Shown here one piece after another: positions 42,315 to 52,584 of a stretch of DNA of 64,000 nt. Position numbers and translations under genes: made by a program. The notes under the pieces are model-generated. The model was not told the origin of the DNA, ran no database searches, and saw nothing but the letters and a program-made list of their open reading frames with translations. Position 1 is the first letter of the stretch. Each line of letters begins with the position of its first letter. The DNA is from Aphrocallistes beatrix (Eukaryota > Porifera > Hexactinellida > Sceptrulophora > Aphrocallistidae), in assembly GCA_963281255.1 (NCBI GenBank), contig OY725489.1, positions 4,712,001 through 4,776,000 on the forward strand, given 5' to 3'.

Positions 42315-45235
42315 TCAGGTGAATTCATGCGATGTAGAACATCTGTCACATTTCCAACTGAAAGATCTGTCCTTCATTTGATCGCATGATATGGACACAC
42401 ATGCACCAACGTGATACCATTCTCGACAGGAGTAGCATTCTATCATGGGTATAATCTCTGGCATCCTACAACTGCAATGGATTGGTAGGTTGATTTCCGT
42501 CTTAATTTGCATTTTTCGTCGTTCTCGATTAACTGGGAACAGTGTGAAGTGTTCATTTTCAAGACACCTTTCTAGATGTTTTCGCATGTTCGCCTGATTA
42601 AAGACTAGTTTCCCAGGATCTATGCCAAAAGAAAGAGATGTCACATATGCTATGGCAAATACTCCACAGTCATTTATCCCAGATTGCTTTACGACGTCAA
42701 CAATTTTAAGACGATTTCCAGTGGTTGGAATTACTGTTAAGAACTTGAATAAACTCTCCTAGTTCAATATTGAAGTTTCCCCACATGCCAAATGCTACTT
42801 CTTGGAAACCTGCTCCTGCAAACTTGACTTTAAATTGTTTTGCAAGAATTCCCTGACTTGCATCAATCAATTTATCATCAAGCCATCTTAATTTAAAATC
42901 CTTCTGTGGTCTTCTGTGAGCTTTAAATTAGGAATCCATGGATTTTGAATTGACACTTGATTTGGATTAACTCGATAGTTATCAAGATCTATAACTTGAT
43001 GCTCTTTGCTCACATTTGTCATTCCTACCCTTTTTTCCTTTGGTAGAATAAAAGTTTCTTAGCAGCATCGTTTTTCTGAGGGCATTTAGAGTTCATTTGT
43101 TGAATATTACCAACGTCGCTGAAATGAGAGGGTGAGGGGATACTAGGTAGTGAACTTGAGTCTTCAAAATAGGATGATGGGGGAACAATAGGGCTTCATT
43201 TATTTTCTTGATAATCATTTTGACCAAAATCCTCTGAATTACTGTTTTTTCCTCGGATACGATTGACGATTTCAGATGGATTCACACACATAAATACTTG
43301 CTCAGAAAGTGCATCTTCCTCTAGCAAATTTAAGAAATGATCATGTAGATGATAATTACCCTGTACGGCAAGACCTCTCGTAAATTCATTCATGAAGAAT
43401 GACTGCAGAAGGTAAACAGATAGTACAATTGAATCAACAGGAACCTCTTTCCATTGCTGCAGATCTTTCAATAGCATATTAAAACTTTCAGATTGGTTAT
43501 TCACCACTCAACTAAAAGGGCTATAAACTCCTTCTTTCTCCAGTACCCATCTTCCAATGGAGGTATCTACCTCTGGATGTATGTTCTTCATGCAGTACTG
43601 ACATAATGTAGTACTCCAGGTTATCGAGAGTTGCTTTAGGTGTGCTTCATATTCTTCGCTAGTAGACCTGTGGAAGAGGTCTCTCAAATCTGTAACGAAG
43701 TCCTGCATCTCGTTGTTCTTGATGTTATGACTCTTGCACCAATAGCGAGCATTTCGGAAGATGTGGTTCCAACAACGTAGTCTAGTTGCCATAGGAAGAT
43801 GATTTTCAATTGAATTTACGATGCCCCTTTCTTCATCAGTAACCATTGGAAACGTTTGATGAGTGAGTGACGGGACTTTGATCAGGGTTGCCATCTCCTC
43901 AGTCATAAAAAAAAGGACACTCAGGGATAGATCGAAGATTTAGAAAAACGAAGTAAAGAGAGAGCGTAGCGAACGACAATAATGGCTGTCTGGGTGCTAG
44001 CACCCCAAGGAATTGTTTTGAATGTTTTTAGTGTGCTTCTATATCATTATATTGGATCTCTGATCCAATATAATGTTATAGTAGCACAGTTCTAAAATGA
44101 GTGCTGGTGTCCGGCCGTATGTGGTGTACAGACATGAGTTTAAGAGATATCGGTTTGAATTTTTTTGTGAAGCTGCGGACATATATGTAAATTCTCACCT
44201 AGGGTTTCGATTTCCAAAATATGCTAAATCATCATGATAGCCATTCTAGTATATAATCTACAAGTAAAACGTAAAAGGACAAGAATGAGTTTATAAGAAC
44301 AAAAAGGACAATAAGGACAAAAAGCGAAGAAAAAGGACAAAAAGGACAGCATATTTTAAAAAGGACAGGTAGCAAAAAAGAAGGACTGTCCTTTCTAAAA
44401 AAGGACGTATGGTAACCCTGACTTTGATTGAGGCAATTTGAAAAAGTTGTTCATGTGCTGTCTGTAACTTCCGTTCATGAATAAGAAATATTGCTGGCAT
44501 TACTGGTGATTCCTTGAATAGTGTGTGGCGAAACAAGAGAGGAGATACAAAATAATCTCCAAGCTGAAATGTAGTGTCATAAGATAGCAACTGAGGTGAT
44601 GGTGAATTAATTAAAATTAGGCGATCCAGTTGGTTCATGATATCCTTCATTCCACAAACGCATATTAGATCGGGATATGTTTGAATAGTCCATACAAACT
44701 CAGGGATATCAAAAGCAATTTCATGGAGATTATATAGTGCGTCATTGGATATCTTTCTCTTCTTGTTTTCGGTATAACGAAAGTTACGGACCTGTATAAA
44801 ATATGAAGGGGATTTTCAACCACATTACAGTTTTCTTTGTGAGTGAAAATCGCACCCCACGTAGTAAAATATCCTAATTAGATTACCTACAGGCCATACA
44901 CCAAAACTATAAATGATGTTTCATGAAATTAAATCATTTCTGTTTTGTAAAGCTTGGATGGGCTAGTTGCTGATAACTTCTCTTTTGTCTTCGTAAGCGA
45001 TGAAGGACACAGCTGACAATAATTACGCGAGGCATTTTTCCTCTGGTTGCCATGAGGAAAGTCGTTCGCAACCTTTTCATCTCCGAGATAATGTATCAGT
45101 ACCAGCATGGGGTAAGTTGATAACTCAGCTTCTGAGTGCAAGAGTACGTATACATGCTTCCTGAAGTCGTTGGAGAGCCCCTCAGGCGTGTCTATCGCAT
45201 AGTAGCTTTTCTTGACAATGGGTTTAGCTTTTGGT
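42315..45235 (-). pseudogene. MULE transposase with Ulp1-like protease and PHD finger
   Basis: From the high end: ELSTYPMLVLIHYLGDEKVA; an intron-like gap; and VRNFRYTENKKRKISNDALY. Next is the catalytic core: SYDTTFQLGDYFVSPLLF with the first Asp, then TDEERGIVNSI with the second, and LRCWNHIFRNARYWCK. The NNQSESFN block follows, preceded by a TGA. A second module has WLDDKLIDASQ, NSNHWK (His) and INDCGVFAIAY (Cys), the pattern of Ulp1/C48 cysteine proteases. The end is a PHD finger (CSC, CYSCREWYH, WKCDRC). The hAT insert 43883-44420 splits the core at codons for IKV. Further frameshifts separate the modules, so one gene is likely but not proven. Confidence 0.82.
43883..44420. mobile_element. 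Non-autonomous hAT element inside MULE transposase
   Basis: Ends CAGGGTTGCCATC and ATGGTAACCCTG, flanked by ACTTTGAT on both sides (43875-43882 and 44421-44428). Inside it has GAGAGCGTAGCGAACGAC, CTAGCACCCC and a TTATATTGGATC palindrome. It also has runs of AAAAAGGACA near the right end, shared with the element at 18708-19103. 538 bp, no transposase. Confidence 0.95.
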
Positions 45236-45639
45236 AGTTGTGCGGTTCATCAATTATTTGTTTTATAGTATAACATATAAAGCCTACAATATCTTGGGGG
45301 GTCTGCATTCATACTAGACAGACCACACACATAGTACACACTTTCTCAACAGTTATCGTTCTGTTTAATTAAGTATACATCCTGTTCCGTAATTTAGGCA
45401 TTAAATTTCCCGGAATGGTTCCGTTCCGTTCCGTAAATTAGGTATGTCCCTATCTTGTGACAAATATAATACTCGATGTTATCATATGATAGCGAGGAGT
45501 TCCTCCGGTACTGAGGTTTCTTCTTGACAACCTGGATCATTTCTGTCTCAGTAAAGAATCAGATTTTCTTGGATCTCGAGAATAATGACCTTCAGTGATA
45601 CTTTCTCTATGAGCGACCTTCTCGGGACCTTGGTCACAA

Positions 45640-46200
45640 TGTTCTAGACAGCGTGCCTGAGGCCAGTGTTTTCTAAAATGGATTTGACTTAAGCAATCTC
45701 CTCAATACCCCGATCGCGATACCCTTATGTAAAGGAAAGCCTTTTAATAAGGAATAATTCCCGAATTTTGATGTCAAATTAGGTCCATCTAGTTCTGTGA
45801 ACTCTTCTCCTTTAGATTGTATCCACACTTTCGCCGCCTGATGTACCCCACTAGGTAGTTGGGTTGTCATAAACACCCTGGTCTGTTAAGCCTTCAGTCC
45901 TCTCCGATACCCTGTCCCAGATATCTGGCAAAAAATCGTGCACCGGCTCACCCAAAAGTCAGATTGACTGACGAAATGTATTACTGCTCCGAAAATATCT
46001 ATCACCAGGTCTAGGCGTTCCTTCAGTAGTGTAAAGGCCTCATCCAATGTGTATTTCTCAATCACATTCAATACTACCCGTTCATCGAGTTTGCCTCTTC
46101 TGACATAAGCTGGTAGCGAGCGAACTGTAGCTCTCTGGTCCAATGAGATCACATTTGTTCGGAACTTTGGTACCCAGTGTGAGATCCTCTGCCCTTTCAT
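45640..46200 (-). pseudogene. Gypsy gag remnant
   Basis: Starts MKGQRISHWVPKFR at 46200. A first part of 104 codons runs to 45886 and a second, in another frame, contains FMTTQLPSGVHQAAKVWIQ, the type of segment seen near the end of Gypsy capsid domains. A stop and frameshift lie between them. The zinc knuckle that should follow is on the far side of the MULE at about 39240, confirming the split. Confidence 0.68.
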
Positions 46201-46205
46201 GAGAT

Positions 46206-46613
46206 GCGGTATTGTGACCGTGAGGGCCGTGCCATAGTGATACCAATTAGATTTATGTTATTAACCATAGATAGGAATATTATAATCAGTTGTGATGATA
46301 GAAATCTAATTGAGTATAAGACTATAGTCTAAATAATAATGAGCTCTAGTCTTCTAAACGCGAAAGGTAAATAACAAACCAACTGGTTCAGTAACAACCA
46401 CTCTAGCAAGCTGATTCTATGTTCAGATCAACCCCCTGGTAGCATAATCACCATTAATTACTACACTGTTCATCAACAGGAAAAAAAATTTTCTGTGGCC
46501 AAAGAATTTTAGTGTATTATATTTAGTTTCCTGTTTCAAAAATACCATTTCCAGAATTGGCTCTAGTTTGGAGATATCGAATTACCTTGGAAATACCAGA
46601 AATTATGACTACT
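46206..46613. other. Expected 5' LTR/leader of the Gypsy element; not recognised
   Basis: AT-rich sequence where the 5' LTR and primer-binding site should lie. I could not find a match to 35751-35968 or a clear tRNA-complementary site. Confidence 0.3.
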
Positions 46614-46618
46614 GTGAG

Positions 46619-48218
46619 CGCAGGCACGTAGCTAGAGTTAAAAATTCAGAGAGGCAAGATGCATCCCGGGAGGGCAAGTGCAGGGATTATATATTTGTGA
46701 AAAGTTAATTTCTTGTGTAGAACAAGTATGATTAGGTCCCCATTGCTTACATGTGGAATACAGATGCTCAAAATATATTCATCAAAATCGGATAACCAAA
46801 CTGACAACCAATTGCAGTTACAACTAACTATATTTTACAATTTGAGTAACCTCACACTGTTAATTCATATCTTCCTTACCAGGTTATCAAACTACTGAAC
46901 TGGTCTCTAGTGCATAGAATGTATATTAAAGATAACTTAATAAATCGATTGCAAACTAAGATGCTATCACTATAATCTGAATTTAGCGACAACGACTAAC
47001 ATTACAGAAGAAAGCGTCGATGCTTCATCTGCATAAAGTGTTCAATCACATCAATTTAACAAAGAGTATCAGTAATATCTTTTTCAATAAATAAGAGTGC
47101 AAGATTACTGAGACGTAGAGTGGTCATTTGTGAACGCAAACGGCTTTTTATTCTCTTCACAGCTGAGAACATTCGTTCAACCTTGCATGACGTCTGAGGG
47201 ATAGTAACAAGAATCTGAAATAAGTTGTGGACATCAGGAAAATATCTTTGTCAATGATATCCAGTACATCAATCAAAGTTTGTAGCTGAGAATCATCTTG
47301 TCGAGCAATAAAAGAACGGAACACTTCTATTTCACAATCTTTGATGCTTATTGCATACAATTCAGATAATGTATCCAATTCCTGTTTGTTAAGAAAGTTT
47401 TGAGAGTTTGGTAAGCAACAAGCAGCAGCCCTCATGATGCCAGAGTGATCTGCACCAAAACGGGCATCCAATTTTGCTAAGATCCGGCATACAATTTGGC
47501 GTATCAAAATTATAAGCTCCACAAAGTTGGATGCGTTTGGGTGTCCCACACAGTATTAGTTAGATAGTCGTCTCTGAACTTTTCTGGAAGACGCCGCTGT
47601 CTAGTTGTACCTCTTACATCGAAATTTTCGATTGAATAATGCCTGACAACTCTTTAGCATATTCCACCACTTTGTCAAACTCGAAATTGACCAACTTTTC
47701 CCTCAGGTAGGTAAGCAATATCAGACAAGGAGATACAGTTTCTGTCGACTTTTGAAGAGCTTTAGTGCAAAAATCAGAGTAATCATACAGCTTACCAAAG
47801 AAAACTAAGAGGGTCACAAATTTCTTAGTTTGTAGAGAACCTAGTAAAGATCTAGTTACCAGACTTGTTTCTGCATCATTATCGTTTTCAAATATGCTTA
47901 AAGTATCAAGAATACAATTAAATCGAAGAAGGAACCTCTCCACCTCCAAAGAACGGGAAGACCAACGGGAACTACATGAACGTGCAAGTTCAATTGAATT
48001 CATTTCCTAACAATGAGCGCGAATTCCAATCAAGACTTTGATTCGTCTGAACATCACAGAGTTTCAAATTTCCAAGTTTTGACAATGCAGTTGAAGTAAA
48101 TTCGGGCCTATAGACTACAACAAAGCCCAATTTTTTTCAAAAGTTTCTAGGGGGAGCGAGAACAACTTTTGGGGTGCAGCTGCCCCCCCTCGCCCCCCCC
48201 CGTAGCTACGTACCTGCG
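46619..48218 (-). mobile_element. hAT element with 5-bp target duplication
   Basis: Ends CGCAGGCACGTAGCTAGAG and CGTAGCTACGTACCTGCG, flanked by GTGAG on both sides (46614-46618 and 48219-48223). C-runs lie just inside the right end. It contains a truncated hAT transposase gene on the minus strand. A 5-bp duplication is shorter than the usual 8, but hAT groups with 5-bp targets are, to my knowledge, described. Confidence 0.85.
47056..48003 (-). pseudogene. hAT transposase, C-terminal half (ZMYM/TTF-type)
   Basis: The first preserved part (SRWSSRSLEVERFLLRFN, then KFVTLLVFFGKLYDYSDFC) and the second (AKLDARFGADHSGIM, then KQELDTLSELYAI) are the helical insertion region of TTF-zinc-finger hAT proteins. 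After a frameshift the end reads LFQILVTIPQTSCKVERMFS, then a KSRLRSQM block before the stop: the hAT dimerisation domain. The N-terminal zinc finger and the first catalytic residues are missing, so the copy is internally or 5' truncated. Confidence 0.85.
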
Positions 48219-48227
48219 GTGAGGTTA

Positions 48228-48512
48228 GGACTGTTCAAAAAGAAATTTTAAAAAATTTGTATTGCGGATAAAATATAATTCTACAGTCCAAGATAGTATG
48301 CCATGCAAATTTTCAGCCAGATGAAAGGAGTTCTAGCGTCTGTACTTTTTGATTCAAAATACTTCTTGGAATTTAGGGTTTTTTGTCAATTTTTACCGAA
48401 TTTTTGTTTGTAATGTGAAAATATGGGTATATAGTCTGTTAAATAATTACAAACGTACATAAATATATATAGGCCTTCTTATTAACAGGGAATTATTGCA
48501 ATAATTTCAACA
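48228..48512. repeat. Left long terminal inverted repeat
   Basis: Pairs with 51450-51742 over its whole length, with scattered mismatches and small indels. Confidence 0.85.
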
Positions 48513-48781
48513 ATTACGAAGATATTCTAGATAATTATGTTTAAAATAGTATTTTTAGCTTTATAATTCAGTATTATTAGAATGTAATGTACCCTTCTTG
48601 AAGTCAGGGTATTGTTTACGGTGATTCTCTACTCATGAAGGAGTTCTTGTCTAGTCACATCATTCTTTGTCAAAGACGAAATGTACTGACCTATCAATTG
48701 TATTCCCCTTTCAGCTGTATCGTTTACGACTTTAACCGTTGTGACAAATTCTTTTGCTTCAAGAAATGATTGGTCATTTTC

Positions 48782-50890
48782 TCACTCTATCACATTCTTA
48801 GAACTCTCTGAAGATATTCCTAGTATTTCGAAGAAATGCCAGGATTCTGAATTAATTAAAGAAGAGAGTGTAGTGCGGGAATCTATTTGGATGGATAAAT
48901 TCGGCTTTTCGATGGAAGACTCTGACTTGGGAAATTTCAGCAATTTATCAGCAATCTTACGCTTTTCAATGGCTTTTATTCTTTGACTAAAAGGGAAAAT
49001 ATTACCGTTTGAGGGACTAGATACCATGTATGTCGAGCAAACACTTTAAGGACGACACTAGAAATTGAAGGTTCTACTGACTTGAAATTCAACAACATAT
49101 CTAAGTGGAATTGTAGATCATGTACGGGTGCATCAGCACCGTTAGTTGTTCTTAACCACAATGGGACATAGAAGAGACATATAAATGTATTCACACGTTC
49201 TACACTGCCTGGCCAAAAGTATTGGAACACATTCTAATGTGCCACCATGTGCCATAAGTGGCACAGGTGGCAGGGAAACGGGCCCATTGAAGGAGATCAA
49301 CAAAATTTTAGTGGAAGAGGTCGGAGGGACAGTTTCTATTGATATCACAATGTTTACACTTGTTTAATATTGTATTCAATTGGTTGTGCCACTTTGGCAA
49401 GAGTGGTACACATTAGAATGTGTTCCGATACTTTTGGCCAGTAAGTGTAGATCTTCTACAATCTTATCATCCAAGTTAAGTTGTTCGGAAAAGCAAATAA
49501 TTTCCCCGCAGCATATAAAGCATTAGCCATCCAAAGAGCTAAATGAAATGCACCTGGTTTAAGCCAATGTACTCCACGCGGAGGAATTTCCCCTAACAGT
49601 AATAAAGTTAATTCAGCTAGTTCTCTATAGTCATCACGTGGAAAATGATCTTTGTTGGACAACAAATTTCTCACTTCCAATATAACATCAGATCTTTTCT
49701 TTTCGAAACCTTTAGGTATTGAAATAGAGTTAGTTGGAAGGGAAGTATCAATTGTATTCCATTGCTGTTGAAATTTCATGAATAATCTGTTATTTGGACT
49801 AATAGATTGGCCAAAGAGGGATTCCCAGACAACCTTTAATATTAATTCATAAATATGATGGCGGGATGCCAAGTATAGAAACTTATGGTCTATCTCACTT
49901 TCGATTAAAGTTGCTGCACCTCTGTGAACTCCACTGTTAGCAGAAATAGTATCAGAAACAAGTGCACGAACATTACTTGATATTTTGTAAGTTTCCAAGA
50001 TTTCAATATTAGCATCAGCTTGTACACGTCCAGTATCCCCTTGAGAACATTTAGAAACCTAGTAATTTCCTTCTAAGTAATTTGGGGCACCTGACGCAAG
50101 AGTTGCTAGTCGATCTTCATTACCGAATCTTTTCCCATCCCAATGAATTGTAATATGGTTTGGTTTTTTCGTAGTAAATAATCTTTAACTTCTTGTGATA
50201 TTTCAGTCCACAATAGATTTCTTGCACGACGACAAGAGGAAGTGGAAAGAACTAAATCATCGAGATTACTCCCACTAGATTTTACTATAACGGAGACCAA
50301 TGAGACTACTTGATTATCTGACAATTTGCAACGATCAGCTACGGACACAACTTCGGTACTCTTTAAAATTTCACGCGGTAAACGTAGAGTTACATATTCT
50401 TCACGGTTGTCTGTGTAATTGGGTATAGGAAATAAAGGTTAGTAGTTTTGTATCCAGCGTTTTCCTGATCGGTAAATGAGATATCGGGTTCTATGTAAAC
50501 ATCCACCTCAGCTGTAGGAATTTTAGTTTGACACTTCATCTCCTTCTCAAATCTCTGGAGCTTAGAATGTGTTTTGTTGGTATATATTTGGTCCATCGAT
50601 GCAGTTGAACTATTTCATAAAGATCTCTGGTCAGCTAGAAATGCAATATTTTGCTCTTTATCCATTTTTCCTCTGAGACTATCTTTACGAATCAAATCTA
50701 AAGCATCAGAAGCTGCTATATCAAACAGCTGAGATATATCTTGGATAAATTCTTCTACTGCGGGAATTGGGCCTCGTTTTTTCTTTAAATTTAAATATCT
50801 AGATGCCAAATTTGAGAGAGAATTATGTTGGTTCGTATGATGTTTAGTTGGAATACAAGCTATGTTCCAAAATTAACATCCTTTTTTAAG
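48782..50890 (-). pseudogene. Transposase-like protein with D...(C/S)RHH...E motif, family unnamed
   Basis: Successive minus-strand frames form one protein. N-terminal ASRYLNLKKKRGPIPAVEEF; a mid part with VADRCKLSDNQVVSLVSVIV and RRARNLLW; DRLATLASGAPNYLEGNY; then ALVSDTISANSGVHRGAATL with a candidate catalytic Asp. KFLYLASRHHIYELILKVVW follows, where relatives I recall have ACRHH, so Cys is Ser here. After the 245-bp MITE comes RVNTFICLFYVPLWLRTTNG and FARHTWYLVP. The D...CxxH...E layout recalls hAT-like and related DDE/D cores. Relatives are common in invertebrate genomes as uncharacterised proteins. Several frameshifts and a stop near 50055 make it a pseudogene. Confidence 0.68.
49203..49447. 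mobile_element. Tc1-like palindromic MITE, 245 bp
   Basis: CACTGCCTGGCCAAAAGTAT at the left pairs with ATACTTTTGGCCAGTAAGTG at the right, with further paired GAACACATTCTAATGTG blocks. TA flanks both sides (49201-49202, 49448-49449). The motif CTGGCCAAAAGTAT is typical of Tc1 ends. It interrupts the transposase-like gene, which continues in frame across it. Confidence 0.92.
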
Positions 50891-51449
50891 TACTGTCTCT
50901 TCGAAAGCGTATTTGGTGTTGAACATCTTTTCTCCTTTTATCAAATGATAATAGTGACAAAATACCTGGTTATTGGTAGGTAATTTAGGTAATTATTTGA
51001 CCAATTAACCAAAGATCTGTATCGTTTCTGAGTTTTATTTTCTTGAGGTGCTGTGAGCTTGATGCCATTTATATGGAACGTGTAAATAAAATTTTCAATT
51101 GATTTATGTCGATACGAGTATACTGAGATTATTAAAATATATTGATCTCTAAATTTATATACTCATAAGCAATTTGTAAGTATACACTATACTTAGCAAC
51201 TGCATTGTAGCATGATATTAAAACAAAATGAATATGTGGTAATTATCTGATGTAATATGATATTATTATTGGTGAATAAATATCATTAAATTCCAATTGT
51301 ACTTTATGGTTTGACCACAACTAATAACTTTTTAGTTAACTTAAATAAAGAAGTGGGTTGACTACACGATGCGTTCTATGTAATGTGTTAAAAGAGCACG
51401 AATTCATACTTGTATTTTGAAATAATATCAATCTAGCAATTCATTCGAA

Positions 51450-51742
51450 GAAATTATCGCAATAATTCCCGGATTTTGAATTAATAGGAAGGTCTATATA
51501 TATTTATGCACGTTTGTAAATATTTAACAGAGTATATACCAATATTTTTCTCGCTACAAACAAAAATTCGGGAAAAATGGACTAAAAAATCAAATTCCAA
51601 GGAAGTATTTTGAGTCAAAAAGTGAAGACGCTAGAACTCCTTTAATTTGGCTGAAAATTTGCATGGCATACTATCTTGGACTGTAGAATTATATTTTATC
51701 CGCAGTAAGTACAAATTCAAAAAATTTTAATTTTAACAGCCC
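51450..51742. repeat. Right long terminal inverted repeat
   Basis: Inverse of 48228-48512; ends TTTTAACAGCC followed by TA. Confidence 0.85.
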
Positions 51743-51744
51743 TA

Positions 51745-52582
51745 CTATGATATCTATACCTGTAAGTTTCCAAATGAGAATCGAATGTAGATTGAATGTA
51801 AATATCGGCCCACAGGAGCAACGTTCAGAATGTGTCGTTCCATTCTAGAATCAATGGTATCTTCAGGTTCATAAGAACTGTACTGAAGCTTACCCATTTG
51901 ATTGATTTATTGACTTTTGAGTTTTGAGATTCTCTATCCTACAATGGTATCACATATAAGACAATATTTTTTAAAGAATAAATTTACGGATAGTTGCGAG
52001 TCGATGCGACTGGAAATTGGTTGATAGTCTTCGATTTTAAGTTTCTATTAGTTGCTTCTATTAGTTGATACAAGTGTTAGTCATTCAGATAAATCTCTTT
52101 ATCTGATTGATTGTAGGTAGACATCATGGAAATTATAGTTATATTAAGTTTTTATAAGAATGATTTATTAGAAATTTACACACTATTCATACGTACACTT
52201 ATGTGTGAATAAAGCAGCATGACGACGGAATAAACATCTGGAGGAATTGTATGTATGTTGGTTGGATTCCTTTATTTAAGTAACACTGCTATACATTATA
52301 TATACCCATAAAAGTGTCTGATATGTACTACTGAAATGAGATCTTATAGTTTCTACATAATACCATTTGACTACGGGGATTATTGTCAATGATCGTTTAA
52401 AATGATGAATGCCTAAAATTGCTACAAAGGATTCCATATCGTGTTCTGATGAGAAGTCCCTTCAATTCTCATAGAAAATGCATGCTGCTTACTTAGTATA
52501 TCTTTAAAATATTAACCTTATTTTCCGGCATTCAGCTGTCAATTAAAAGTAAATATTGAAAGATTATACAGATCATGAATGA
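51745..52582. other. No recognised gene
   Basis: AT-rich, with a short local duplication (TTCTATTAGTTG twice near 52045-52070). No inverted termini or coding motif found. Confidence 0.4.
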
Positions 52583-52584
52583 TA

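Larger units (their letters stand above)
39293..45449 (-). mobile_element. MULE (Mutator-like element), 6.2 kb with nested inserts
   Basis: Termini GGACATACCTAATTTACGGA and their inverse, CCGTAAATTAGGTATGTCC, extend inward through GGAACGGAACGGAAC. CTATCTTG lies on both sides (39285-39292 and 45450-45457); a 9-bp reading, CCTATCTTG, is also possible, as usual for MULEs. It carries a MULE-type transposase gene with protease and PHD modules on the minus strand. It contains the hAT-like insert 39583-41779, a pogo-like remnant near 42.1 kb and a hAT insert at 43883-44420. The insertion sits in the gag/pol boundary of the Gypsy element. Confidence 0.92.
35970..46205 (-). mobile_element. Ty3/Gypsy retrotransposon, split by nested elements
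   Basis: gag lies at 45640-46200. Zinc knuckle, protease, reverse transcriptase, RNase H and integrase run from 39290 down to about 36000. All are on the minus strand, interrupted once by the MULE (39293-45449), whose ends carry the same octamer CTATCTTG. The coding order is that of Gypsy, not Copia. Frameshifts and stops are frequent, so it is an old copy. LTRs are not recognised with confidence. Confidence 0.85.
48228..51742 (-). mobile_element. 3.5-kb TIR element with unassigned transposase-like gene
   Basis: Very long inverted repeats: 48228-48512 and 51450-51742 pair throughout. They share GGATAAAATATAATTCTACA, the CATGCCATGCAAATTTTCAG side and the AATTTTTGTTTGTA block. Ends are GG(A/G)CTGTT. 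TA lies on both sides (48226-48227 and 51743-51744). Between the repeats is one gene on the minus strand. The left end lies 9 bp from the end of the neighbouring hAT element. The superfamily is not clear to me. Confidence 0.85.

Noticed and set aside
35751-46613. LTR pair for the Gypsy element
   Set aside because: I found a purine tract and a TG start at the 3' side but no matching sequence at the 5' side, so LTRs are not claimed.
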